Below, one piece after another: positions 1 to 12,149 of a stretch of 64,000 bases of DNA. Under the pieces are notes generated by a model, which was not told the DNA's origin, made no database searches, and saw only the letters and a program-made list of their open reading frames with translations. The DNA comes from Macrotrachela quadricornifera (taxonomy: Eukaryota > Rotifera > Eurotatoria > Philodinida > Philodinidae): assembly GCA_022393335.1 (NCBI GenBank), contig JAJEKB010020623.1, positions 458,009-522,008 of the forward strand, in the 5' to 3' direction. Positions within the stretch are counted from its first letter, which is position 1, and each line of letters starts with the position of its first letter. A program made the translations under genes and the position numbers.

Positions 1-25
1 ATTTTACTGATACTTAAAGGATAGG

Positions 26-302
26 GATGTAACAATATTGATACCATCAATACGAATACTAATTGGCATTAACGAGTATTGGTATTGCTATATACTGGGG
101 TATCCATAAGTACTTGAAGATCTATGGATAACCCTAGCATATAGTCGTTGAGGACCCAAGGATACCTCCAATATATAGTAGTTGAGGAATGAGGGGTACC
201 CTCAAAATATAGTAGTTGATGATGTATGGAGTACCCCCAGTATATAGCAATACCAATAGGATCTATAGAAATACCTCATTACCGTATTGGTATTGTTACA
301 TG
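26..302. repeat. Small inverted-repeat element with internal ~36-bp tandem units
   Basis: The ends are inverted copies: ATGTAACAATA near 26 and TATTGTTACAT near 292-302. A second inverted pair, GTATTGGTATTGCTATATACTGG near 77-100 and its complement near 236-258, lies inside. Between them are about three diverged direct units of roughly 36 bp built on ATATAGTAGTTGAGGA. It is non-coding and looks like a MITE or foldback element. No clean target duplication was found because the window starts close by. Confidence 0.55.
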
Positions 303-1179
303 CATATTAAAAAAGACCCCTCGGAAAACTCTATTTTTCGATGAAAAGTAACGTTTCACTTTTAATGATAGGAAGATGCGCTGAAGTCTCTTTTTCCAGA
401 ATAGCTATGACATTTCGCAAAACGAATAGATTTCGACTGTCTTATCGACTAAAACCTACATTTTCCTCTTAAATTTTCCGCCTGTTTTAGTGATTTTTTC
501 GATTTCTAAGCTGTATATTTCTTTGTATCAGTACTGAGTAAAAATTTGTTTCATATTAATTACTACGAAACTACTAATACCTAAGATAAAGATCACAAAT
601 CTGTAGCTTGACTCAATCACTGATATATAACTCATGTGTGTTTCTCAAAATCATTTTTTTCTCGGGCATAGAGTTTGCGCGGGCAAGCTTTTCTTCATAA
701 CGACTCGATATGAAAAGGATATTTTTTTTAAATATATAGTAGACAGGTAAGGCTCGGTCGGCACAAAGCCGCGATTTTGAATTTCTCTTTTGCTGAATAG
801 AAATCATAGATCTTTCACATAGATCAGTAATTCTTCTTTTAAACATAAATTCAAGAATCTTTGATGAAAAGAGTTTTTAAAATTAAAGGAAGAAAAACTC
901 ATCAATTAGGCACTGTCATGACGTAGCCCTAAGGCCACTCCACAATCTAAAACGATTCTGGGCTGTTAGCTCCATGTCTTCGTAGTGAAAACTCTGGGCG
1001 CGAATAAAATACTTTTTATCAGTAAATTGACTAGAACTCATTAGAATATTGGAGGTTCGGGAGAGATATTTCATCCATAATCTGTCCTTGCGTAGATTGA
1101 TATTCTCCCAAAAATTTGGTTGAAATCAGACAAAAAAAGTAGGAAAGCTGGTTTCTGAAAGGATCTTAAATACCATAAA
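303..1179. other. Gene-free AT-rich stretch
   Basis: Only short open frames without recognisable domains occur here. No RNA gene, repeat or splice-consistent exon was recognised. Confidence 0.5.
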
Positions 1180-2400
1180 CTAAAGGGTGAGTACAAAGCT
1201 TTGATCTTTTTCTGTAACTTGACGATATTCATAAAATTCTTAAGTCATTCAAAAAAGTAATGAGAGTGATATTGCAGTTCCTTATAAAAATTTCAACTTG
1301 TGTTAAAACAATAAGATTTCGATAAGATCTATTTTTCTATCTCATGCGATGAATAAAGGAATATTTATAGAGTAAATATTTGGTGAAACTCACATATGAA
1401 AAACGTGAGCGTAGCTTTAAGTCGAGGTATTGCGGCTCAAAGGCCGTTAAGTGCATTTTCCTAGCAACAGTAGACAACAAACACTAGACTTCTTTCTTAA
1501 GCTTCTTGGCCACCAAATGTAGAAAACAAGAGTTTTTATAATATAGTCTTTTAGTATAAGGAAGCTGAAGATATATGAGTTCCACATTTTAGCCCCAAAA
1601 AGGGTGTGCTAACAAGCTTTTTTGAATAAGTTTTTATAGAAGTGAGGTTGAGGGCTACAATTTTCACAGTTCAAAAGAGGACATGAAGATGCATCAAACC
1701 ATCTGTTATAGTCTTATTCACACGACTACTTTGACAGTTTTAATAGAGCTCTTTGAACATAAACTTACTCATTGCGGTGTTTACGATGAGTTCACAATTA
1801 TCAGGCATGGATCTAAACTGCCAGTGGAGAATATAGAGAACTGCGCAAAGTTCCGATATTTAAAATTAATCATTCAGGAGTTATAGATATTCTAGTTGAA
1901 AATCCAACTATTTGGTCTAGCAATTTCTAGAAAAAAAAACGTTTTTCTGGCTGTTTTTTCTGTGATAAGAAACCATTTTCCCATATTTACAAAATTGATT
2001 ATACAATTTTTTAACACCACACTTGAGAAAGGTATATTAGATGGTTCAATGCATCTTCATTTCATTTTTCGAATGGTAAAAATCACAGCTCTCAATCTCG
2101 ATTTTATAAAAACTTATTCAAAAAATATTTACTATATAAACATTCGTTTTTTCACCGCATGAGATACAAAAATAGATCTTATCGAAACTTTATTATTATA
2201 ATATCAGTTGAATTATGATTAGATAGCATAGAAAGGTACAGCATTCTTTTCTCTATCAGCCATATAGAGAAAACTTTCTTTAAGGTTCTTATAAGGAACT
2301 ACAATACCACTCTCATTACTTTTTGAATGACTTACGTATTTTATATAAATAACGTCAACTTACAGAGAAAAATTGAAGCAAGGTACTCACTCTTTAAACG
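1180..2400. repeat. Foldback element A, long imperfect inverted repeat
   Basis: The left part (about 1183-1385 and 1617-1700) reappears inverted at about 2043-2125 and 2115-2398. Paired anchors include AAAGTAATGAGAGTG (left, near 1255) with CACTCTCATTACTTTTT (right, near 2310), AGATCTATTTTT with AAAAATAGATCT, and GAAGATGCATC (near 1686) with GATGCATCTTC (near 2047). The left arm has about 230 bp with no partner, so the element is decayed or itself contains an insertion. The short open frames inside (1683-1886, 1896-2162) are not convincing genes. Element B (2834-3420) shares the inner GAAGATGCATC arm, so both belong to one family. Confidence 0.65.
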
Positions 2401-2833
2401 CAACTATTATGATTCTAATTATCGTTAAGTAACGGCCACGAAGAATCAAAGATAACGAAAAATGAATAAATGTACTAATTGCGAATGAAACTGAAATCAA
2501 ACAACGAAATAAATATACAAAAGGCGAAGGGTTTTATCTGTTTTCTTATAATGTTTACTGAGGTATGAATTGCTTACATATTATTCAAAAAAAATAAATA
2601 AGTAAGCAATCAACTGGAACGATAGATAGGCAAAGTATTATCTTGATTGAGTCATTAGAAACGTTATCTGTATGTATAAATGAATGAAAGAAGAAAACGA
2701 AAAAGATTATTCAATACTTTTACATTAATAAAACACGTGTAAAACGTAAGAAAGGTATGGATTTGGTTGATCAGTAAAATGGATGATATGATCACTAAGG
2801 TAGAATATCATGAAATCAGTTAAATGAATCAAT

Positions 2834-3420
2834 GATTATTGTCTATCCAAAAAAAGAATGGTATGTGAGTATTTTTTGAATAAGTTTTGAACGATGAAAG
2901 CTAGAGAACTGTGGTTTTCACCATTTTAAAGAAGAGATGAAGATGCATCAAATCGTATAGTACAGGTATTTTCAGGAGACCTCTCAAAATTTTTTAAACA
3001 ATTTTCGAAAAATATTGCCGAAAAATTGAATTTCTATTTTATAAGAAAAATAGAAAAAGTGACTTTTTTTACAGAAATTAATACAAAAAACTGCCAAGAA
3101 TTTCCACTAGGATACTTATAACTTTTAAAGGAATAGACCTAAAAGTCTTGGCTTTACGTATAGTTTGTAGATCTTCTGCTAGCCGTTCAATTGCATAGAA
3201 AATTATTGAAAAATCACATTATTCATCTTACACAATGTTCTTTTTCAAAAATGTCGATTAAAATCTTTGAGAAGAGTATGTAACATTATTTTATAATACA
3301 GTTCGATGCGTCTTCATCTCCTCTTTCTAATGGTGAAAACCGCAGCTCTCCATCTTTCATCGTTCAAAACTTCTTCAAAAAATACTTACATACCATTCTT
3401 TTTTTGGATGGACAATAGTT
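2834..3420. repeat. Foldback element B, same family as element A
   Basis: About 130 bp at 2834-2965 is repeated inverted at 3297-3420. GATTATTGTCTATCC at the left end pairs with GGATGGACAATAGTT at the right end, and GAGATGAAGATGCATC pairs with GATGCGTCTTCATCTC. The spacer of roughly 330 bp is AT-rich and non-coding. It sits 430 bp from element A, and no gene lies between them. Confidence 0.65.
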
Positions 3421-3537
3421 ATTAAATAAGCAGCTTCTCTAATAAATTTTAACATCAGTGAATAAAATACACTAATAGTCCGTTAAAAAGAAAAGTAAGT
3501 ATACAAATCGAAATGGGCTATAGCTAGTGTGTTGCGT

Positions 3538-3640
3538 GATCATAAAAATCACGGTCACGATCACAATCACGATCACGGTCACGCATGACCGTGATCGTGC
3601 GTGATTAGATTGCTTTTTCGTGATCGTGATCGTGATCACA
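3538..3640. repeat. Hexanucleotide microsatellite forming a hairpin (GATCAC / GTGATC)
   Basis: A run of CACGAT/CACGGT hexamers (about 3548-3590) is followed by the complementary run of GTGATC/GTGATCGT (about 3590-3640). The two halves are inverted copies and could form a long hairpin. The overlapping reading frames (for example 3472-3660 minus, rich in V/I/T) are by-products of the repeat and not genes. Confidence 0.8.
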
Positions 3641-3928
3641 ATAAAAAAATCTATAATCACGAGTTTACTTCTAAGCTCAAAATTTCAAGTATTTATTTAC
3701 CATCTTAGCGTTCACATTGAGATCAGAAAACTATCTGATATTTGGAATGAATTGTTAACAAAAAAAATAATCAAACATACAATTAAATTTAGAAAAATAG
3801 TTGTTCATATAGTTCTTGTAACCAAAAAAATAATCGTTCATCTACTACTTTTAAAAAACAAACAAAATACATCCACTACTGGATATAATATAAATAGAAA
3901 AAAATCGAAAAATGTTAAAGTCACTAAA

Positions 3929-5590
3929 TTAAATAAGATCTTCAATTTCTACACTTTCAATATTAATTAAATGTTCATTTTTATTTTGATAATTGTTCGA
4001 AAGATCATTTGTTTTTTGTCTCTTTGAGATTGATTCATTATTGAATGATATTGTATCTTGTTTTTGTTTTGTAACTTGATCATCAAGTGTTGCAAAAGAA
4101 TTACCACTAAATTTTTCCTTTAAAATATTCATGTTCTTTTGCAAAAACATGATTTTATTTAATTTTTCACTATCAAGTCTTGTTCGTTTATCGGTTATTA
4201 TATTTTTACATGTTGAAAATAAACGCTCAATATCTGCGTTGGAAGCTAGAATTGCGAATATTCTTCGAGAAATATATGCATTTGTTGGGTATAAATGTTC
4301 ATTTTGTTTCCGATATGAAAGAGCATCATCATCATCTTCTTCTTTTAGAACAGATGTTGATGCAAGATATAATTCCAATTCTTGTTCAATGTTTGTTCTA
4401 ACTGGCATTTCAATTGGTTTATCATAGATTTCTAATAATAAGCGTTTCTGTGCAGAACATGAATCAGTATTTACAGATGATGAAGAAGACGAAGATAATG
4501 ATATACATGTGGATGATGTTGGTGGCGGTGATGATGAATATGCAACAATTGATGTATTTGTTGATAAAACATGTTGACATTCAAACATTTTTTCTTTTAA
4601 TAAAGATATTGCACGTTCTTTCAGATGAGGACACATCTGAAAATGTTTTAAGTTGAGGTGTATTAGAGTAGCAATAAGATGTTCATTTGATATTTGCCAT
4701 TTTTCATCTAATCGTTTGCTTAAAATTAAAAAAAAAAGTTTGAAAAAAATTTGATTAATTATCTCTGAAATTTCATACCCAAAAAATGTTTTACTTGTTT
4801 TAAACTTTCTAATTCATCACCATTAATACAACATTTTTTAATCAACAGTTGTTTCAACGGTAAAACACGACGACGTGTTGGTCGTTTACTCTCACTCAAA
4901 ATTTCAAAAAGCAGTATCAAATGTAAATAAGAATTCACAAACATCATCTAAAAGATTTTTATCAATTGTTCCATATGTTAATAATAGTCGTGAATCAAGA
5001 AGATTAGCTAGTTCATCAAAAACTTCATTAAATACCACTAACATTTCATATGCCCCACCAGGGCTACCGATCAGGGGGGCTGGGAGGGTCCAGCCCCCCC
5101 TCCCAATTTGAAAACATGTTTGACTGTGCCAAAATTTTTAAAACTTTCTGCTAAAGTTTTTGAATTTTTCTGATAAACGAGCACAAAACCCGGAATTTTA
5201 AGCTCTTTCTCTTGATTTTCTGACAGAAAATCCAATTAAAACACTTTCTGTCGGCAAAATCTTGCAGAAAATGCATAAGTGCAGTGTTTTCCACTTGATA
5301 TGTGGCAGAAAGCCATATGATAGCACTTTCTGGCAAAATTTCTGGGCTTTCTGCCAAATTTTAGCCTCTCCCACTTTGAAAAACAATCGGGAACCTTATG
5401 CCCCACTAAAACGAGTATCTGAATAGAGAATTAATTTTGTTGATAAATTCTGTTGTTTATGCATGCGTTGTACTGTTGCAACAACATGTTTTGTATCATT
5501 GAACATATTTTGTGCTAATTCGCAATTAACTGGTTCTTTATCAACTTTTGTTGAAGTGAACGCATGTTGTAACTATAACAAGAAAAACTG
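3929..5590 (-). pseudogene. hAT-family transposase, 5'-truncated remnant
   Basis: The minus-strand translation of 3929-4636 holds a typical hAT C-terminal dimerisation region: an E-L-E-L-Y-L segment, then S-R-R-I-F-A-I-L-A and the hallmark E-R-L-F-S-T-C with D-K-R-T-R-L-D. Reading upstream, 4640-4720 and 4785-5058/5397-5590 give further hAT-like protein (SDTRF, FEILSESKRPTRRR), so the two parts probably flank a small intron near 4725-4785. A serine-rich insert lies just before the dimerisation region. No DDE N-terminal half or BED zinc finger was found upstream of 5590, and a 338-bp element interrupts it at 5059-5396. It is therefore a dead copy. Confidence 0.75.
5059..5396. mobile_element. 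Non-autonomous DNA element inserted in the hAT remnant
   Basis: TATGCCCCAC occurs on both sides (5049-5058 and 5397-5406) as a target duplication of up to 10 bp. Removing the 338 bp restores the transposase reading frame. The ends are weak inverted repeats (CAGGGCTACCGAT at the left, complement of AGGTTCCCGAT at the right). The left end is strikingly GC-rich (5076-5104) against an AT-rich background. The interior contains repeated CTTTCTG / CAGAAAG words in both orientations. No protein is encoded. The 8-10 bp duplication suggests a hAT- or Mutator-type mobiliser. Confidence 0.75.
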
Positions 5591-5599
5591 GATGGATAC

Positions 5600-6500
5600 G
5601 TAGAATTATTTTCCATATCACTGATGGATACATTTGACAAAGTTATTCGTTTATTAAATGGCTTAAGTAAAAAAAAGAACAAATTAATTCATGGCAATAT
5701 AAAAAAAAATGTTGTCTGCTTAAAAGAAAATACAATTAGTTTATTTGTATTTCATACCAAAGTCATATAAAATAATTATTTAATAAATTTTTTTCTGTTT
5801 AATGTGTAGACAAATACATTCCTTAGGAAGGTACCCCATTACGATATCACACACTGGATTTACTACTGTCAATAAAATTCTGAAAATGCGAATTGTTTAT
5901 GTGCAAGTTTTAAAAAGACTATATAATTAATAAAAAAAGATATTATCTCAAATTTTTATTTGTCCAACGATTATTTTTTGTTTTTCGTTTAATTGTGCAA
6001 AGTTTATAGTGAACAAAAGTTCGTATGTCATTATTTTTATACTATACTATATTGTTACAAGCAATGGATTTTTACATCCCACTATTGAATTATATGTCAA
6101 CATTAACTGACAGAAAAATGAAATAAATCTATTTTTATCCCTGCATATCAGCATGTTTGCGCTTTTCCTCGTTAATCATGTTACAAAAAATGTTTACATA
6201 AAGGTTTTAAGAAACTACGGTATAATAACAAGGAATACAAATGGTAATTCATGTTTGTCAAGATGACGTTCATATGAAATTAACTTGAATTGAGTCACAA
6301 AATTTATTTTTATCGGAAAAGATATGTCTTCCTTCAACTGTATGTACAATTAGTGAATTTTACATGTTATATCATAAATATTAAGGTCTCGACATCTATG
6401 GATTAAATAATTAAATTTCTTTTCTCTATATAACATTCATTTTATTGTGTACGGTTCTGCATAAAAGAGCTTATAATAGTTGCAAATCTTGTTAAATGAT
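5600..6500. other. Gene-free AT-rich stretch
   Basis: The stretch has no convincing coding potential, inverted repeat or RNA gene. It separates the hAT remnant from the downstream end of the minus-strand secreted-protein gene. Confidence 0.45.
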
Positions 6501-6508
6501 GTTTTTTT

Positions 6509-7465
6509 TTAATCAAAGCAAACAAAATTACTAAAATCATTCAAATTTGTATTCCATTGTTCAATTATTTTTCCATTATCAATATTGAATATGATAAAAA
6601 TACTTTCATTAGCATCTCTTACACCCCATTTTGTTATCCATAAGCGTTCATTTGAATTCATTGTATATGTTGTTGCCCATAGATATTTTTCAAATGGAAT
6701 TATTGTTTCACCAATACGATCAAATTTAATCTCATTTTTTCTAGTTATTATAATTTCTGTTAAAAACCAAGCGTTTGCAATTGAAGAAGAATAAACTAGT
6801 GCAATTAAACGATCACGAATAGAATCATAATCTATTGCATAGATTGTATGATCATTTGGTATTTGGATATTAATATCTAACATTCCTGTATCAGTATTAA
6901 CGGCGTAAAATGTTGATTCAATTATATTATAATATAATCGACGTTTTGATGCATAGGCCATAACAAGACTATATGAACCATATGGGTATGTGCCAATAGT
7001 TGTCATTAAACCATTTGTTTGATTAATTTTAGCTACTTCTAAAGTTGATCCAGCATGTGCACTTTCTCTTATACGAATAATTTCATTATCACTATCTATT
7101 GCTATTTGCCAAAATGAACCAAAATCATGTTTTTCTTTTAATGTTAAATTAAGCTCGATGGATTTCAAATTAATATCAATTATTAATAAAAAATAATGAG
7201 GTACACCCGATTTATCATAAGTATGATATGTACTAACATATTTTTGGTTGCCAAGTTTTGCTGATGTTACTGTACCAGAAAATGTTGAACGACCTAAATT
7301 CATAATATGATCGTAGGATGATGTATTAATTTGTTTAACAAATGTTGTTTCAAGTGATGATTGATCTATTCCATAAAGTTGACATTTAAATGTTGATACA
7401 TACGGAAGCATTGAAAACAATATAATAATTATATTGATAATAGAATAAAAACATAGTTTATGCAT
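6509..7465 (-). CDS. Predicted secreted protein of unknown function, 318 aa
   Basis: This is a single uninterrupted minus-strand reading frame. Residues 1-25 form a good signal peptide: a basic start, a hydrophobic run of I/L/F, then a polar segment with cleavage plausible near V-S-T-F. The rest alternates short hydrophobic strands with turns, such as W-Q-I-A-I-D-S-D, I-Y-A-I-D-Y-D and R-L-W-I-T-K-W. That pattern suggests a beta-propeller-like fold. No catalytic motif, zinc site or transmembrane anchor was recognised, so secretion is the only inference about location. Third codon positions are strongly A/T, as in neighbouring host genes, and there is no sign of recent transfer. The ATG at 7463-7465 is chosen because it starts the signal peptide. 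The family is not recognised. Confidence 0.7.
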   Translation of the reverse strand: MHKLCFYSIINIIIILFSMLPYVSTFKCQLYGIDQSSLETTFVKQINTSSYDHIMNLGRSTFSGTVTSAKLGNQKYVSTYHTYDKSGVPHYFLLIIDINLKSIELNLTLKEKHDFGSFWQIAIDSDNEIIRIRESAHAGSTLEVAKINQTNGLMTTIGTYPYGSYSLVMAYASKRRLYYNIIESTFYAVNTDTGMLDINIQIPNDHTIYAIDYDSIRDRLIALVYSSSIANAWFLTEIIITRKNEIKFDRIGETIIPFEKYLWATTYTMNSNERLWITKWGVRDANESIFIIFNIDNGKIIEQWNTNLNDFSNFVCFD

Positions 7466-7469
7466 CTAA

Positions 7470-9327
7470 AATTTTACAGAAAAAAATAATTTCTTTTTTG
7501 CACAAAATATTTTAGCTACACATTTGATATTCTATTAGAAGAAATTTTCTCTTATAGATTAATGACGCCGTCAAAACTCTTTCGATGATGAGAGTCTGGC
7601 TACATCACTACTCCATACAGGTTTCATACCTTTCCTTATTCTTATTTTTTGCTATCTATATACTCTAATCAAGGAGACTGCTCATAAAATACTTAACTTA
7701 AACAATGATACTAAAAAACTTATCAATATAATCATTGTAAGGTTAAAATGCATAATTCACATATATGCTCATGTTCTATACCTCGAAGCGACGTATAGAG
7801 ATGTTAAAAATTGTATAAAGTCACAATCGACTAAAATGAATTTCTGTTTTTTTATCTAATTCATATTTAATTAAGATATCTTCTGCATTTTCTTTTCTAT
7901 CTATTACTAAGCTTTTATATAGTCGAGTAACATGTATTTTTCAAGGATACTCAATTTTCTCTTCGTTCAATTGAATAGAAAAGAAGATTTTATGTGCCTG
8001 TCAGTCTACATTATCTAGGGTAAGTCAAAAGTTTTGATGGATGGTATGAGAAGGAAGAATTGGGTCACCGCGATCAAAAATTTTTGTTAGGCCTAAGTAG
8101 AGAATGAAGCACTCTAGAAGATCTAGTATAAGTTAAGTTTTTAAAACGCTAGTACGATGATTAAGAATTCAAAATGTCATCAATAATTGGTAAAAGTGTG
8201 TCTGAAATCGATTTATATGACCGTCAAAATTATGTTGACATTTTAAAGATGTAACTTTTAGGAGATCTTGTGCAGAATTCAATACTCTACCTAGCTCTAA
8301 GAAAAATGTGTGATCACCATTATCTACTCTTCTTCTCCCGCACTCTTATTAGAACTTTTGGTCAAGCCTAAGTATCATCGTCTACGAATGAGATTTCTTC
8401 TGAAGATCTCAATTTTTTATAAAACACTGGTGAATGTTAGAGACTAAATTGTCAAAAAGCATTGGAAGCTTTGAATAATAAGATATTCTAAACGGCTATT
8501 TCTAATTACTAGTATGTCTATGAAAATTAGTTTGAGTCGTGCTGTTTAACATCAAATGATTTGCTCTTTCAATTTAAAAATAGAAAATTGCTATCGAAAT
8601 TTTTTTATAAATCTAATCAAGATAGTATAATGACTATTCTAAGTTCTACTTGCTTCCTACGGATCAATTTGATGCCTCAGCACGATTCTGTTTCCGATAC
8701 TATGATGAAAATGACATATAAAAAGAATCGATGAGAAGTGTTGAGTTGCTTGAGTACAAAACACAGTGCACAAGTTTTCGACCAAAACTATTTCGTAAAT
8801 CAGCATGGTGCATCTTCATGCATTCTTGTTTTTTTACGGCGATACAGTTGGAAGATAACAAACTGGAGGTAGCTCCAGCACAACATGAAAGCTATGGCGA
8901 TGAAACTTCTGTGTAATCACACCTGTATTGAAGAGCGCTTCGCTCTCACATCGATATTAGAACAAAACGTTTAATCATATATGACGTGTAAGTATGAGAT
9001 ATTTGTAGAAAGAGAGATAAAAGGCGCATACACAAATGACATGTGTGAATGTAGAAGTAACTACTCATAAGAAAGCGAAGTAGAGACATATATTACTAAG
9101 TCAATAGTCCTATTCATTTTAAGCAACATTTAATGAAAAAGATCAAAAAAAAATTTTGGTTTTTTATTAAGCTTTGTGAATCAACATCAGATACAAATTT
9201 TTGCACTATCTTCGAGACAAACTGCTCATCAAAATGTAATGCAGTCTTGAATCTAGTGGTATAAGTAGTTCAGTTTTTTCACCATATAAAATTTGTCAAA
9301 TTAGTCTTTTTATTCGCTTGTTATATC
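7470..9327. other. Long gene-free AT-rich stretch
   Basis: No domain-bearing open frame is present. The 61-codon frame at 8731-8916 has no recognisable feature. The words GCATCTTCATGCATTC near 8810 resemble the inner arms of foldbacks A and B, hinting at a further decayed relative. No complete inverted repeat could be traced. Confidence 0.4.
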
Positions 9328-10133
9328 AAGGATGAGCCAAAAATCTTGGTCGCCCTTAAAAAAATTGATCGTTCTCTCTTATAACAAACCCTATAACGCT
9401 CAAAACTGGATCTATCATCCACTCTAACAAGACGAATATTACCCTAAATTTTCAGGTCTATAGCCTTTATTAGAGGAAAGATTCGCAAGTTGATGTAGTA
9501 GAAAAATTTTTTTCACATGTCTGAAAACTTATATTGATGAGACTTCATCGTGTGTGCAATTGAAAATTGTGGTGAATAGAATTTTGCAGTTTTCTTGCAT
9601 ATATTTCGTTAGAATGAGCACTACTGATTATGAAAAATTTATTTTAGACTTTAAAAAATACCACTCACCACCTGAAAAAACTAGTGTTTTGAGCTAAGGA
9701 AAGGAGTAACCAAGAAAAGTTTCCTATATTTTAAAATGTGATACTTTTCAGGAAAATGATGATGCTCTTCAAAATTTTAAACTATTCTCTAGCTGAAAAC
9801 CATTTCGAAAAGCTAAAAATAATTTTTTCATAACCAGCAGCTCGCACTTTGACGAAAACATATGTAAGAAAACTTCAAAATTTGTTCATCAGAATTCTCA
9901 ATTGCATACACGATGAAGTCTCATCAATATAGGTTTTCAGACATGTGAAACAATTTTTTCTACTACATCAACTTGTATATCTTTCCTCTAATAAAAGCTA
10001 TAGACCTGAAAATTTAGGGTAATATTCGTCTTGTTATAGTGGATGATAGATCCAACTTTGAGTGTTATAGGATTTGTTATAAGAGAGAACGATCAATTTT
10101 TCTAAGAGCGATCAAGATTTTTCGCTCGCCCTT
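9328..10133. repeat. Foldback element C, ~310-bp inverted arms
   Basis: The arm at about 9328-9645 is repeated inverted at about 9815-10133, with roughly 85-90% identity by eye. Paired anchors include GAACGATCAATTTTT with its complement AAAATTGATCGTTCTC, and GAGACTTCATCGTGT with ACACGATGAAGTCTC. The spacer is about 170 bp and nothing is coded inside. Palindromic architecture with no transposase suggests a foldback or MITE mobilised in trans. Confidence 0.8.
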
Positions 10134-11635
10134 TGAGTAAAATATGACAAAAATATTAGATCGCAATAGAAGGCCACCTTTGAAGGAATGATGTCAATTT
10201 CCACAACAAAAGGTCACAGTCTTTTGTTCTACGAGGGAGAAGAAGAGGTTACTAATTTAAAATTGACGATGGACTGTAGATATATAGCTTTAATCGGTGC
10301 TCAAAGTGTCTATCGCTCTAGATAATTATAATTTGATTACACGAAAAAACCATTTTTTTCTGCTTTTTCAAAGTAATTATCGTCCACGCCATTCCTTTTA
10401 AGATGAAATCCTATTTTTTTCGGAATGAGGATTTTGATCAAAAGTGTTTGGAGTCGTTTATTCTGCAGATTACTCACCTTGTTGTTGACCTTACCAGCCA
10501 TTTTTCCAATCGAGCAACAACGCGTTTGCCAATATTTTTTTACGATGTTATAGAGATGAGAAAACTGCACAAGGTACGTGAAATTCATTCGGATCGCTGA
10601 TAAAATAACTGAAAGTCAGTTAATACAGTGTAGAAAATCGACACACGTTTTACTTGAAAAATGGTCAATCACGAACAGTATTAGAAAAATAACTCTAGAG
10701 CAACTCAATGAAATGTAATGTATCAATAGTTAGTATTGTTCATCCTTTGATACTCTATACTTCGGTATATTGTACGAAAAATTTTGTTAATTAGTTATTA
10801 GCCAAGAAGATTCAGGTTTATAAAAGCAGTATTTTAACAATGTTCTTCAAATATTCTTGTCAGTGTTCAGCAGTAAAACTTAGTTACATTTTTACAAGCT
10901 TAATTAAATACACTAGATATCTGAATACGTAAGTTTTACATGACGCTGAACAAGATGAAAATACCAAATCAAAACACTTAAATTGGGACAAATTTAGAAT
11001 AATGCCACAATATCTACTTTTCTATTAAGAAAAAAAATCTTATTATCCCTAGTAGAACATTTATTTCTAATAGAATAATTTCTCTATATCCAACATTTCT
11101 AGTTGGAAGAAGCTGGATTGAGTTCGGAAAAAAAAGACGAGACCTAGGCATGCAATACAATCAAGAATTAAAAGAAACTTTTGTAAACAATACTTCTCCA
11201 TCATTCTTTTGCAAACATATATCATGTCAACAAATGACTCATTTTTATCTATCCTAATCATCTATCATGACTTCCATATATGCTTCAAAAAGAAATCATA
11301 TTATTTTTTCCAAGCTCAATTTCGTTTTCATCTTTGCTGATTCATAGCATATTTCACAGTTCGAGTGAAATTCGAATATTATCTACTTCGAAATTGAGTA
11401 TAATATTCTGTTTTGACCATTTATTCTTATTTTACAATGAATTGAACAAAGAGCGAGGTGTTCTTAGAAGTAATAGAACCATTATTAATTTTTATTCTCT
11501 TCCTTTGCTGTGGTAAAGTGTAGGTAATGTGAAATTTCCGAAATATTTTTTTAAAAATTTTTCTGGCACCATTAGATAAAACATATTGAGTTGCCTATTA
11601 AAAAAATGCTTCTTCAATTATAAATGCAGGTTACT
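10134..11635. other. Gene-free AT-rich stretch
   Basis: Short frames at 10337-10600, 11067-11261 and 11280-11516 show no domains or splice-consistent continuation. No repeat family was recognised. Confidence 0.45.
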
Positions 11636-11963
11636 AAAGAAAATTTTGCAAATAACTTCAACCTTTATATTTTATAATAATAGATGCTGATTTCTCATGC
11701 ATACGTGACTATAATTTTTTTTTCTTCGTCACAACTTTGTAAATACTGTTTTGTTTGACTCAGTATGCAAGTTTGTCCAGAAAGAGAGAATTTTGAATTC
11801 TTTTTTATTATTTAATGTTATGTGCTGAATCCGTAAAGTAGTATTTACAAAGTTACAATGAAAGAAAAATATATTATAGTCACGTATGCATGAAAAATCA
11901 GCATCTATTATAATAAAATATAAAAGTTGAAGTTATTTGCAAAATTTTCTTTAGTAACCTGTG
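11636..11963. repeat. Foldback element D, ~125-bp arms
   Basis: CAGGTTACTAAAGAAAATTTTGC at 11636 onward is matched inverted by GCAAAATTTTCTTTAGTAACCTG ending at 11962. The pairing continues through the ATAGATGCTGATT and CATGCATACGTGACTATA segments. The arms are about 125 bp with a spacer of roughly 75 bp. It is non-coding, and the arms are very similar, so it is fairly young. Confidence 0.8.
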
Positions 11964-12149
11964 TTAAAAACTGAGGAGATAATTTTGTACAGATGACTTA
12001 ATATACTCTAGTCAGTTATGCTAGAAAAAATGACAAAAAAATTTAGAAATTTTGTATTATGTACATATCAGTATTATTTTCTTTTTGTAATATACCTTTC
12101 TACTTAGTTCTCCACTTAGTCACGTTAAACGTTTGTAAAGGTATAATAA

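Noticed and set aside
3472..3660. Minus-strand V/I/T-rich 62-codon frame
   Set aside because: Produced by the GATCAC microsatellite; simple-sequence translation, no start context or domain.
4131..4656. Plus-strand frames over the hAT remnant
   Set aside because: They are antisense to a clear hAT dimerisation domain on the minus strand and have no domain of their own.
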